A stretch of 64,000 nt of DNA. Origin: Planctomyces sp. SH-PL62 (lineage in GTDB: Bacteria; Planctomycetota; Planctomycetia; Isosphaerales; Isosphaeraceae). Each line of letters begins with the position of its first letter. Positions within the stretch are counted from its first letter, which is position 1. Location of the stretch: contig NZ_CP011273.1 in assembly GCF_001610895.1 (NCBI RefSeq), positions 1,922,001-1,986,000 of the forward strand. The letters run 5' to 3'. Both the position numbers and the translations under genes were made by a program. Positions 51,943 to 60,820 of this stretch are shown here, piece after piece. The notes below the pieces were generated by a model. That model was given only the letters and a program-made list of their open reading frames with translations, made no database searches and was not told where the DNA came from.

Positions 51943-52923
51943 TTGATCGAGGTGGACGCGGACGCGGGGACGGATTCCGACTATGACGCCGAGCGACTCC
52001 GCCTGATCCGCGAGGTCCGCCAGCGGCTGGAGTCGCTGTCGCGCGCCGGGGTCGAGACGATGCCCAGATCCCCGGAGCGCGCGCCCGTCCCGCGCCCGGT
52101 GGTCGCGGAAGCCGCCGTCGCCGCCCCCCGGCCGGTGGTCGAGGTCAAGGTCGAGGCGCCGGCCCCGGCCGCCCCGACGCCGCCCCCGGTCGAAGCCCGA
52201 CCCGAGCCCTCGTCGAAACCGAAGGCGACGCCGACGACCAGGCCGAAGCCCTCGCCCGCCTCGGTTCCGCAGCAGCCGATCGCGGCGGTGGGATCGCTGT
52301 TCGGGGCGGTCGAATTCAAGTCGCCCTACGTCGAGCCGGCGGATCGCGCCGAGGCGCTCGCGGTGCTAGCGGCGGAGGTCGCGGGGTGCGTCCGGTGCCC
52401 GAGCCTGGCGGCCTCCCGGACCCAGACCGTGTTCGCCGACGGCAGCCCCACCGCGCGCCTGATGTTCATCGGCGAGGCCCCGGGAGCCGACGAGGACCGT
52501 CTCGGCGTCCCGTTCGTCGGCAAGGCCGGGCAGCTCCTCACGGACATGATCACCAAGGGGATGGGCCTGCGACGGGAGGACGTCTACATCGCCAACATCC
52601 TCAAGTGCCGCCCGCCCGAGAACCGCGACCCCACGCCCCAGGAATCGTCGAACTGCTTCCCGTACCTGGAACGCCAGATCGAGATCGTCCGGCCCGAATA
52701 CCTCTGCCTGCTGGGCCGGGTCGCCGCCGGTACGCTGCTGAACACCGCGCTCAGCATGGGCCGCCTCCGGGGCCGCTGGCACCGGGTCTTCGGCATCCCC
52801 GCCGTCGCGACCTACCACCCCGCCTACCTCCTCCGCACCCCCGCCGCCAAGAAGGACGCCTGGGAAGACCTGCAAATGCTCATGCGAGCCATGGGCCTGG
52901 TGACGCCGAAGAAGAAAGGCTGA
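51943..52923 (+). CDS. Uracil-DNA glycosylase, family 4 (iron-sulfur type)
   Basis: The enzyme removes uracil from DNA. The motif A region is LMFIGEAPGADEDRLGVPFVG, and the C-terminal motif is ATYHPAYLLRTP. Cysteines for the 4Fe-4S cluster are in CVRCPSL (Cys149, Cys152), in ILKCRPPENRDPTPQE and in the following SSNCFPYLERQI. The first 125 residues are a charged and then Pro/Ala-rich extension, not part of the usual fold. The start is TTG at 51943 with GAGGGAGG five bases upstream. The gene follows the HEAT-like protein gene. Confidence 0.93.
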   Translation: MIEVDADAGTDSDYDAERLRLIREVRQRLESLSRAGVETMPRSPERAPVPRPVVAEAAVAAPRPVVEVKVEAPAPAAPTPPPVEARPEPSSKPKATPTTRPKPSPASVPQQPIAAVGSLFGAVEFKSPYVEPADRAEALAVLAAEVAGCVRCPSLAASRTQTVFADGSPTARLMFIGEAPGADEDRLGVPFVGKAGQLLTDMITKGMGLRREDVYIANILKCRPPENRDPTPQESSNCFPYLERQIEIVRPEYLCLLGRVAAGTLLNTALSMGRLRGRWHRVFGIPAVATYHPAYLLRTPAAKKDAWEDLQMLMRAMGLVTPKKKG

Positions 52924-52968
52924 GCGCCTGCCCAATCGGGCCGTCGGCGAGACCGAACGATGCCCTTC

Positions 52969-53212
52969 GCCCCTGGCTCGGGAAGGTGGCCCGAAGGGCC
53001 GGAAGACACGCAACACAGCCGTCGGCGTTTCAAGCGGCCGGATCGCGGATCCCGGCGGCTCTCGTGCTGGCCTCCCCCTCATCTGACGCCTTCGGCGTCT
53101 GTCTTCCCCCGCGAGGGGGGAAGACCGTAGAGGAGGCCGTCGGCGATCCGAGTCCGAGCCGTAACGTTTTTCCCCCCTGGCGGGGGAAGGTGGCCCGCAG
53201 GGCCTGATGAGG
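52969..53212. repeat. Three copies of a GC-rich palindromic intergenic element
   Basis: A copy at about 53077-53123 reads CCTCATC, GACGCC-TTC-GGCGTC, CTTCCCCC, GCGA, GGGGGGAAG. A second at about 53169-53212 is the reverse complement type (TTCCCCC, GGGGGAAGGTGGCCC, GGGCC, GATGAGG). A third, partial, is at about 52969-53005 (GGGAAGGTGGCCCGAAGGGCC). Such elements are dispersed in many alphaproteobacterial and planctomycete genomes, from memory. Confidence 0.6.
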
Positions 53213-53259
53213 GGGGGACGAGCACCAGGACTGTCGGACTTTCAAGCGGCCGGATCGCG
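53021..53259 (+). repeat. 27-base direct repeat flanking the palindromic elements
   Basis: The sequence at 53021-53047 (GTCGGCGTTTCAAGCGGCCG...) recurs at 53233-53259 with two mismatches in 27 bases. The two copies flank the two complete palindromic elements, 212 bases apart. Confidence 0.6.
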
Positions 53260-53342
53260 AATTCCGATGGGAGAAAGCGTGGGAAGTCCGGCCCGTCGAC
53301 CTGGTGTGACGGGCTCTGGGCCGCTCCCTGCGCCCGCCCGAT

Positions 53343-55364
53343 TCAGGCGACGCCCGCGAGGCGTTCGAACTCGTCCTCGTCGAGGATGGGGACGCCGAGG
53401 GTGCGGGCCTTGTCGATCTTGCTCCCGGGGTCGGCGCCGGCGAGGACGAAGCCGGTGGACTTGGAGACGGAGCCCGTCACCTTGCCTCCCAGGCTCTTGA
53501 TGAGGGTCTCGGCCTCCGCGCGCGATCGCTTCGGCAGGGTGCCGGTCAGGACGAACGACTTGCCCAGGAACGGGAGGTCGTTCGAGGTCGCCGCGACCGG
53601 CGTGTAGGGCTGGGGGTCGACGCCGAGCGCCGTCAGCTCGTCGAGCAGGCGCTGGTGGTCGGGGTCCTGGAAGAACTCGTGGACGCTGGCGGCGACGACG
53701 GCGCCGACCTCGGGGACGGCTTCCAGGTCGGCGAGGCTGGCGTTTCGAAGGTCGTCCAGGGTGCGGAATCGGGTCGCGAGGACTTCCGAGGTCCGCACGC
53801 CGACGTGTCGGATCGCCAGGCCGTTGATGAGGCGGTCGAGGGTCTTGCGCTTGCTCTGCTCGACGGCGGCGGTCAGGTTCTCGGCCGATTTCTCCCCCAT
53901 GCGTTCGAGCTCGGCGAGGGTGGCCGCGTCGAGCCGGTAGAGGTCGGGGAGGCTCCGCACCAGGTTCTGGGTCACGAGCTGGTCGACGAGCTTGTCGCCG
54001 AGCCCTTCGATGTCGAGCGAGTCGCGGTGGGCGTACTGGCGGAGCCGTCGTTCGATCTGCTTCGAGCAGGCGGAGGGCTTGTTCGAGCAACGGTAGTCGA
54101 CCTCGCCGGGATCGCGGACGACCGGGGCCTCGCAGCTCGGGCAGTGGTCGGGGAAGACGTATTCGACCTCCTCGCCGGTACGGGCCTCGACCTCGACGCG
54201 GACGACCTGGGGGATGATCTCGCCCGCCTTCTGGACGACGACCGTATCCCCCTCGCGCACGTCCTTGCGGCGGATCTCGTCGGCGTTGTGGAGGGTGGCC
54301 CGCTTGACGGTCGTGCCGGCGAGGCGGACGGGCTCCAGCTCGGCGACGGGGGTGAGCTTGCCGGTCTTGCCGACCTGCACGGTGATCTTGGTGACCTTCG
54401 TGATCGCCTGCTCGGCCTCGTACTTGAAGGCGATCGCCCAGCGGGGCGACTTGCTCCGCGCGCCTAGCCGATTGCGCTGGCCGAGGTCGTCGACCTTGAC
54501 GACGAGGCCGTCGGTCTGGAAATCCAGCGTGTTGCGACGGCTCTCCCAGACTCGGGCGTGCTCGATCACCTCGTCGATCGAGTCGTACCTGGCGATGTGC
54601 GGGCTGACGGGGAAGCCCAGGGCCTCCAGACGCTTGAACACGTCGTAGAACGAGGTCTCCACGAACCCTCGGGATTCCCCCAGGCCGTGGCCGATGAACC
54701 GCAGCCGACGCTGGGCGCAGAGGCGGGAATCCAGCAGCTTGAGCGAACCGGCGGTCGAGTTCCGGGGATTCTCGAACGGCTTGTCGCCGGCCGCCTTGCG
54801 GATCTCGTTGAGGCGGGCCAGCTCGGCGTTGGTCATGTAGACCTCGCCCCGGACCTCCAGGATCTCGGGGGCCTCGCCCTTGAGGGTCAGGGGGATTTCG
54901 CGGACGGTGCGAAGGTTGGCGGAAACGTCGTCCCCGCGCTCGCCGTCGCCTCGGGTCGCCCCCAGGACGAACCGCCCGTGCTCATAGCGGACCGAGACGG
55001 CCACCCCGTCGACCTTCAGCTCGACGAGGTAGCGGACGACCTCGTCGGCGTTCAGCCCGCGACGGACCCGCGCGTCCCACTCGCGGACCTCGTCGAAGCT
55101 GTAGGTGTTGTCGATCGAGAGCATCGGCGCGGCGTGGACGACCGTCGCGAACTGGGACAGGGGCGCCCCGCCGACGCGCTGGGTCGGGCTATCCTCCGAG
55201 ACCAGTTCGGGATGCGCGGATTCGATCGCGATCAGCCGCTCCATCAAGCGGTCGTAATCCCGGTCGCTGATCTCGGGCGCGGCTTCCAGGTAATAGAGCC
55301 GGTTGTGTCGCTCGATTTCGGCGCGGAGCGTCTGGACCTCGCGCGTCGGGTCGTCCATGGTCAT
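53343..55364 (-). CDS. ligA: NAD-dependent DNA ligase
   Basis: LigA seals nicks in DNA using NAD. The adenylated Lys117 lies in VELKVDGVAVS (K-x-D-G). The N-terminal Ia domain is present, as are the OB fold (VQVGKTGKLTPVAELEPVRL), the four-cysteine zinc finger (CPSCEAPVVRDPGEVDYRCS plus CSKQ), the helix-hairpin-helix region (MGEKSAENLTAAVEQSK) and the C-terminal BRCT domain (GKSFVLTGTLPKRSRAEAE). The 673-aa length is normal. GGGAGG precedes the ATG at 55364. Confidence 0.97.
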   Translation of the reverse strand: MTMDDPTREVQTLRAEIERHNRLYYLEAAPEISDRDYDRLMERLIAIESAHPELVSEDSPTQRVGGAPLSQFATVVHAAPMLSIDNTYSFDEVREWDARVRRGLNADEVVRYLVELKVDGVAVSVRYEHGRFVLGATRGDGERGDDVSANLRTVREIPLTLKGEAPEILEVRGEVYMTNAELARLNEIRKAAGDKPFENPRNSTAGSLKLLDSRLCAQRRLRFIGHGLGESRGFVETSFYDVFKRLEALGFPVSPHIARYDSIDEVIEHARVWESRRNTLDFQTDGLVVKVDDLGQRNRLGARSKSPRWAIAFKYEAEQAITKVTKITVQVGKTGKLTPVAELEPVRLAGTTVKRATLHNADEIRRKDVREGDTVVVQKAGEIIPQVVRVEVEARTGEEVEYVFPDHCPSCEAPVVRDPGEVDYRCSNKPSACSKQIERRLRQYAHRDSLDIEGLGDKLVDQLVTQNLVRSLPDLYRLDAATLAELERMGEKSAENLTAAVEQSKRKTLDRLINGLAIRHVGVRTSEVLATRFRTLDDLRNASLADLEAVPEVGAVVAASVHEFFQDPDHQRLLDELTALGVDPQPYTPVAATSNDLPFLGKSFVLTGTLPKRSRAEAETLIKSLGGKVTGSVSKSTGFVLAGADPGSKIDKARTLGVPILDEDEFERLAGVA

Positions 55365-55416
55365 CGGCTGGGCCTCCCTTCCCAGCCATTTTATCGGATC
55401 GAAGGGCCCCCGACGA

Positions 55417-58400
55417 TCAGGGGGAAGCCTCCTCGGGTTCCGCGGCCGGCGCGTCCGCCTTGGGGAGAGGAGGGGCGGCGGCGGCCGGCTCGGGGGCCGG
55501 GGGGTCGGCCGGGGCCGTCTCGACGAGCCGACGCTCGACGACGTTCGCGTAGTTGAGGAGGGCGTCCCGCATCGCCCGGATCATCTCCAGCGGCTGATTT
55601 TCAAACGTCGGCGGCGGGGGCATCTGCGCGGGCCCCGTGGGCGCGAGGTTCTGGGGCATCCCGGTGTAGGGGACCAGCCGCCGCGGGTTGGCGATCCAGT
55701 GCCTCAGGTACTCGGGGCGGAAGCGGTTGGCGACCTGCCGGAGCTCCGGGCCGTGGACGACGTCGACGGCGCTCTCGTCCGGCTTGTACGGGCCGACGGC
55801 GTGGCACTGGATGCAGGGCGAGCCCTTCGCGGCCATCATCGCGTAGCCCGCGTCCAGGTAGTTCGGGTGGACCTTCTCGCGCTCGACGACGTAGCCCTGG
55901 AGCTGGTGCAGGATCGTCTGGTAGGGGAATTCCACCCCGTCGACCGCGGCGAAGTAGTTCGCCAGCTGCTCGGTCTCGCGGCCGACGCTCCGGTAGTGGT
56001 AGCGGGGCATCCGCAGCTGGGCGGCGGGCCGGATCGCATAGGGGTCCTTCAGGTAGAGCGACGTCCAGGAGGTCTGGACCTTGAGCCCCTCGCGGATCAG
56101 AGGGGGGGGAAGACGGTTCCAGAAGGAGTCGAACGGCTTGCCGGTCTCCTCGGCCTGATAGGCCGCGTAGAGCCAGGCGAAGCCGCCGCCGCGGGCCGGC
56201 TCGACCTGGATCCGGGTCCGGTCGAACGTCAGGATGTCGCCGACGTTGAAGGTGTAGCCCCGTATGACGACCGGCTTCCAGACCTGCACGCTGATCTCGT
56301 CGTCCAGCTCGTCCACCGGCATGGCCTCGACCTCCACGGCCGAGCCGTCGTCCGGGCCGACCGCCAGCGAGGCCTCGATGGACTCGTCGTCGAGCTTCAG
56401 CGCCGGGTCGTGAGTGGTGGCGACGAGCAGGTCGGGCGAGAAGTCGGAGGCTCGGGCGTTGTAGGAGGCCCGCAGGTTGGTGCGGAAGGCGGGGAGGGCG
56501 TCGGCGACGGCCGTACCGGCGGCGATCCGGTACCTCGGCATCTCCATGACGTGGCAGCCGGCGCACTGATAGCGGTCGAGGATCTTGACCCCCTCGGCGC
56601 GGGCGATCTGGGCCTCGTCGTAGTGCGTCCGCGCGACGTACCTCGGGTGGACGCGCTCGCCGGTGAGGCCGAGGACGAACGTCATCACCTCCTCGACGGC
56701 CTCGGGGTCGTCGGCCCAGGCGAACTGGGGCATCCGCAGGCGATCATCCCACGCCTTGTAGAGCGGGTCCCGCTTCAGGTGGTCGTAGCTCCGGGGCCGG
56801 TGGAGCTTCTGGAACAGGAAGCCGACGCGGGAGCGCTCGGCGATCTGGTCCTGGTAGAAGGGGTCCACGCCGTCGCGACGGCCCAAGGCGTCGGCGCGAT
56901 GGTCCTGGAGGAAGTCGTCGACGTGGCCGAAATCGAGCTGGGCGAGGCTCTTGGAGCCCCAGTCGCTGAGGGCGACGCCGATCGGCTTGGCGTCCTCGAA
57001 GCCGGGGACGTCGTGGCAGCCGAAGCAGCCCAGGCGGCCGATGGTCTTCTCGCCGAGGAACAGCAGCTTGTCGTCGGCCGGCAGCCCGGCGACGAACGAC
57101 TCGACCTCGCCGAGCGGTACGCCGACGGCCTTGCCGTCCTTGAGGTAGCCCCCTTTCTTGACGTACAGCCGGACCAGTTCGTCGACGGCGTCGCGCACCG
57201 GGGGTGCGTCGGCCGGCGGGGCTTCGACCTTGGCGGGCCAGCCGCCGGGGACTGACTGGAGCCAGGCGGCGACGTCGGCCGCCTCCTGCACCGAGAGCTG
57301 CAAGTCGGGCATGAGGCTCTCGGGGTCGTGGGCGCCGGGGTCGATCAGCCAGCTCGCGAGCCACGCCTGGCCTTGTTCGTCCGAGGGGAACTTGGCGGCG
57401 ACGTTGACCAGGTTCGGCCCCAGTTCGGCCATCGCGTGCGATCGCGCGGACTCGGGAAAGATGGAGGGGTCGAACGTCTGGTCGACGTCCGGTTTGTAGG
57501 TCGGGTCGACGGCCTTGCGATCGCGGAGGGCGACTTCGTTGTCGGGGCCCTCGGTGCGATACGGGCGATGCTGGTGGCAGGCGAGGCAGCCCTTCTGGAG
57601 GAACGTCTCCTTGCCGCGATCGGGGTCGGGCTCCTCGGCGGGAGTGGGGGTCTCGACGGCGGATTCGCTCTTCGCGAGCAGGTAGCGGACCATGCCGTGG
57701 ACCTCGGCGTCGGCCTTCGCGGCGTCGCCGGGCAGGTCCTCGGAGAGCCCGTAGTAGCGCGGCATGCGGGTGTCGGGGCGGAAGGCGTGGGGGTCCTTGA
57801 TCCAGCGGAAGAGCCAGTCGGGCGAGACCTTGGAGGCCAGCTTGCGGAGGCTCGGGCCGACCCTGGATTCGTCGGCGAAGTTCGGGCCGGGCGATTCGCC
57901 GCCGCCGATCTCATGACAGCCGAAGCAGCCGTAGCTGGCGATCCGCCGACGCCCGGCCTGGAGCCTGGACGCCTCGGGGACGTCGGTGACGTCCTGGTGG
58001 CACTTGAGACAGCTCGACTCCGCGAACCGCGAGGGGAGCATGGGAAAATCCCAGTGTTCCGCGTGCGCCCAGCCGTGATCCTTGCGCCAGCGGGCGGCCT
58101 CGGCGGGGTCGTCCGGGGTGTGGGCGGCGTTCGCGAAATCGACGCCCGAGCCCTGGCCGCCGTGGCAGATGGTGCAGCCGAATTCGTGGATGGGGTGGGG
58201 GCCGTTGGGGTCGAGGAAGAGCCCCGCCTTCACGGGCTTGCCCCGGCCGTCGACGGCCGTCGCCCCGTGGTCGAGCGACGGATGGGACGCGAAGACAGGC
58301 GGGGTGGGACGGCCTTCGGCGTCGAGATCGTATCCGGGGCGGTCGATCCCCTGGTGGCAGGTGGTGCAACGGTCCTGGCGGGGGACGTCCTTGAAGTTGT

Positions 58401-59142
58401 AATCGATCGTGAGCTGGGGGAGGGTGATCTGCTCGATCTTCGTCGGCGAGGCGGCCATGTCGACGCCCGGCAGGCCGCGCAGCCAGGCCTGAACGCCGAA
58501 GTTGCGGGCCTCCTTCTGCTCGATCACGCGGCGGATGCGGTCCACCTCGCGGGTGAGCCGGGCCTGCTCCAGCTTGAGCGACTCGATATTCCCGCCGAGG
58601 GCCTCGCGCGCGGCCTGCGCGGTCGCGAGGGCGGCCTGCGCCTCCTGGTCCTCGCGCGCCAGGTCGGCGAGCCGGCGCTCCGCCTCGGCGACCTCGGCGT
58701 CGAGGAAGTCGCGAGCCCGGCGGGACTCGCCGCGTTCGATCATGCCGTCGTAGACCGTGCGGAGGCTGTCCAACTCGGCCTGCTTGAATCGCCTGGCCTG
58801 GCTGGAGCGCTCGGCCTTGCCGCCCAGACGCTTCAACTCGTCGTCGGCCGCGACCAGCTCGGACGCGCGGCGGCGGGATTCCTCCTCGGCCTCGCGGAGC
58901 TTCGCCCGGACCTGCTCGATCTCGGCCTTCCGCTCGTCGGTCCGGCCCGCGAGCTTCTCGGCCTCGAGCGCCTTGAGCTTGGAGGACTCCAGCCGCTGGA
59001 AGTCGCGCTGCACGCGCTTCCAGGGGCGGTCGTGGTCGGCCGCGATCATCCAGACGACGGCGGCGAGCAGGCCCACGGACGTGACCGCGAAGATGCGGTG
59101 GAGCGTGGGCTGGCTGCGGTAGGTTTCGTCGGCGGAAGGCAT
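55417..59142 (-). CDS. Membrane-anchored octahaem cytochrome c (cytochrome c partner of the b6 complex)
   Basis: The protein has one N-terminal membrane helix (IFAVTSVGLLAAVVWMIAA), a coiled coil from about residue 45 to 225 (Glu/Lys/Arg-rich) and eight CxxCH motifs: CTTCH 259, CTICH 323, CLKCH 378, CFGCH 406, CLACH 519, CFGCH 706, CAGCH 860, CIQCH 1110. Several nearby Met residues (for example RMPRYYG, RMPQFAW, RMPRYHY) could be sixth ligands. It is the last gene of the Rieske-cytochrome b operon and lies where cytochrome f or c1 would be expected. It probably passes electrons from the Rieske centre to terminal oxidases. The length of 1241 aa is exceptional. Confidence 0.88.
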   Translation of the reverse strand: MPSADETYRSQPTLHRIFAVTSVGLLAAVVWMIAADHDRPWKRVQRDFQRLESSKLKALEAEKLAGRTDERKAEIEQVRAKLREAEEESRRRASELVAADDELKRLGGKAERSSQARRFKQAELDSLRTVYDGMIERGESRRARDFLDAEVAEAERRLADLAREDQEAQAALATAQAAREALGGNIESLKLEQARLTREVDRIRRVIEQKEARNFGVQAWLRGLPGVDMAASPTKIEQITLPQLTIDYNFKDVPRQDRCTTCHQGIDRPGYDLDAEGRPTPPVFASHPSLDHGATAVDGRGKPVKAGLFLDPNGPHPIHEFGCTICHGGQGSGVDFANAAHTPDDPAEAARWRKDHGWAHAEHWDFPMLPSRFAESSCLKCHQDVTDVPEASRLQAGRRRIASYGCFGCHEIGGGESPGPNFADESRVGPSLRKLASKVSPDWLFRWIKDPHAFRPDTRMPRYYGLSEDLPGDAAKADAEVHGMVRYLLAKSESAVETPTPAEEPDPDRGKETFLQKGCLACHQHRPYRTEGPDNEVALRDRKAVDPTYKPDVDQTFDPSIFPESARSHAMAELGPNLVNVAAKFPSDEQGQAWLASWLIDPGAHDPESLMPDLQLSVQEAADVAAWLQSVPGGWPAKVEAPPADAPPVRDAVDELVRLYVKKGGYLKDGKAVGVPLGEVESFVAGLPADDKLLFLGEKTIGRLGCFGCHDVPGFEDAKPIGVALSDWGSKSLAQLDFGHVDDFLQDHRADALGRRDGVDPFYQDQIAERSRVGFLFQKLHRPRSYDHLKRDPLYKAWDDRLRMPQFAWADDPEAVEEVMTFVLGLTGERVHPRYVARTHYDEAQIARAEGVKILDRYQCAGCHVMEMPRYRIAAGTAVADALPAFRTNLRASYNARASDFSPDLLVATTHDPALKLDDESIEASLAVGPDDGSAVEVEAMPVDELDDEISVQVWKPVVIRGYTFNVGDILTFDRTRIQVEPARGGGFAWLYAAYQAEETGKPFDSFWNRLPPPLIREGLKVQTSWTSLYLKDPYAIRPAAQLRMPRYHYRSVGRETEQLANYFAAVDGVEFPYQTILHQLQGYVVEREKVHPNYLDAGYAMMAAKGSPCIQCHAVGPYKPDESAVDVVHGPELRQVANRFRPEYLRHWIANPRRLVPYTGMPQNLAPTGPAQMPPPPTFENQPLEMIRAMRDALLNYANVVERRLVETAPADPPAPEPAAAAPPLPKADAPAAEPEEASP

Positions 59143-59218
59143 GGCGGGGCTTCCTTCGGACGTCGGCGGTCGCGGCGTCGCGGGGGGGCGGAGGAGAGGA
59201 GGGCTTCGCGGCTTCGCG

Positions 59219-60802
59219 TCAGATGTTGAATCCGGGGATGGCGATCAGGTATTTGAGATTCAGAGTCCAGCGGAGAATCATCTTGAGCGGCAGTCCGGCC
59301 ATCAGCAGAAGCAGGACGACCATCACCACCGCCCGCGTCCGGCCGGACTTCTCGGTGTAGCTCTTGAAGACCGTCCGCAGCAGCAGCGGCGGCAGGGCCA
59401 GCAGGTACAGGGCCAGGATCAAGAGCCCGGGGGCCTCCCGCACGAGCGCCCACGAGGGCTTCGCCCGTCCAAGGCCCCGCACCCATACGAGGTCCGACAG
59501 GTCCACGTTGTTGAGGGGGTCGACCTTGTGGGGGTCCCACCGCTCGAAGGGGCCGAAGAAGTTCCAGTTCGGACCCCGGAGGAACGTCCCGAGCACGATC
59601 AGGACGATCCAGAGGACCAGGAAGCCGTACTGGAAGACGACGTAGGCGAACGGCCGGGCCGCGATCGTATAGTATCCCGCGCCTTCCTTGTTCGAGTCCA
59701 GGTACGGGATCGCGCACAGGCCGACGATGATCAGGACCGGGAACGCGACGCCCGCCAGCCAGGGGTCGAAGTAGACGAGCATCTCCTGGAGCCCGAGGAA
59801 GTACCAGGGCGCCTTCGACGGGTTCGGGGCCTCGGTCGCCTTGGCCGGCTGCTCCAGGGGGGCGGGGAGGGCCACCGCCCAGACGATCAGGAAGAGGGTC
59901 AGGCCGATCATGCAGATCAGCTCGGTGTACACCAGGTCGGGCCAGGTCAGCACCTTGCCGGGCTCCAGCTCCTCCAGCACCGGGAGGTCGGCCTCGCGGC
60001 GGGCGTCGTTGATCACGGCCCGACGGAGGGCCAGCCAGGTGAAGCCGGACACCAGGACGATCATGCCGACGATCGGGACGTTGTCGGGCTTGGCGACGAT
60101 CACCCGGAAGTCGGCGTCGGTGAGGCTCAGGCCGAAGGCGAGGAGCGACAGGTTCACGATCCCGAAGGCGACGAGCGCGCCGGCGAAGATTCGGCGGAAG
60201 GCGAAGAGGGCCGTGAGCAGGAGCGTCGCCCCCAGGAAGAACGTGGTCGGCCGGGCCGCCCAGTCCACCCCCGCGCGTACGAAGCTCGGCAGGACGATCT
60301 CGCCCTGGAAGAAATAGGTCAGCCCGATCGCCTGGAAGACGACCGCGACGACGCTGTAGACCAGGGTCCAGAGGGTCCGGTTGATCGGCCCGCCGAGCCC
60401 GAAGGCCGGGACGTGGTCGTCCAGCGTGGGCCGACCTTCCAGCTCGTCGGCGTGGGTGCCGGCCGAGGCCCGGACCTCGGCGAAATGCGCCGCGTCGGCC
60501 CCGGCCGTCAGCGCGAGCAGGCCGTTGGCCAGGGCGGCGAGCCCGTAGGCGAGCGCCAGGTCGCCCGGCAGGAGGCCGCGGCCGAGGACCGAGGCCAGCG
60601 CGAGGCCGTAAAGCCCGATCACCGCCAGGGCCAGCCAGTCGGGGAGCCGTCGCGTCCGGGGCGCGTAGCCCTCGCGCGAGGTGCCCTCGGAGACCATCTC
60701 CATGTAGGCGACGTAGCCCGCGGCCGCCGCGTTCAGCGCGGAGGCCAGCAGGTAGTACCAGGCCAGGACGGCCAGCACGGCGGGATCGGCGTCGTTGGGC
60801 AT
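59219..60802 (-). CDS. Cytochrome b C-terminal (subunit IV-like) protein with extra membrane helices
   Basis: The C-terminal part from about residue 255 resembles subunit IV of b6f: the segment NPSKAPWYFLGLQEMLVYF corresponds to the quinol-site PEWY region, followed by membrane helices (FPVLIIVGLCAIPYLD, VVFQYGFLVLWIVLIVLGTF). The N-terminal 240 residues add about six or seven further hydrophobic helices not found in subunit IV. The last 80 residues hold two more. The length (527 aa) is about three times subunit IV. It is 18 bases after the cytochrome b6 gene. The extra helices may replace other small subunits; their role is unknown. Confidence 0.85.
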   Translation of the reverse strand: MPNDADPAVLAVLAWYYLLASALNAAAAGYVAYMEMVSEGTSREGYAPRTRRLPDWLALAVIGLYGLALASVLGRGLLPGDLALAYGLAALANGLLALTAGADAAHFAEVRASAGTHADELEGRPTLDDHVPAFGLGGPINRTLWTLVYSVVAVVFQAIGLTYFFQGEIVLPSFVRAGVDWAARPTTFFLGATLLLTALFAFRRIFAGALVAFGIVNLSLLAFGLSLTDADFRVIVAKPDNVPIVGMIVLVSGFTWLALRRAVINDARREADLPVLEELEPGKVLTWPDLVYTELICMIGLTLFLIVWAVALPAPLEQPAKATEAPNPSKAPWYFLGLQEMLVYFDPWLAGVAFPVLIIVGLCAIPYLDSNKEGAGYYTIAARPFAYVVFQYGFLVLWIVLIVLGTFLRGPNWNFFGPFERWDPHKVDPLNNVDLSDLVWVRGLGRAKPSWALVREAPGLLILALYLLALPPLLLRTVFKSYTEKSGRTRAVVMVVLLLLMAGLPLKMILRWTLNLKYLIAIPGFNI

Positions 60803-60820
60803 CTCGCGCTCGCGTTCACG

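Larger units (their letters stand above)
52924..53342. other. Repeat-filled gap between udg and ligA
   Basis: The 419-base gap between two convergent genes holds at least three copies of a GC-rich palindromic element and a 27-base direct repeat (separate entries). I see no gene. Confidence 0.55.

Noticed and set aside
53077-53212. CRISPR-like spacing of repeats between udg and ligA
   Set aside because: The copies are inverted relative to each other, differ in length and lack regular spacers; they are intergenic palindromic elements.
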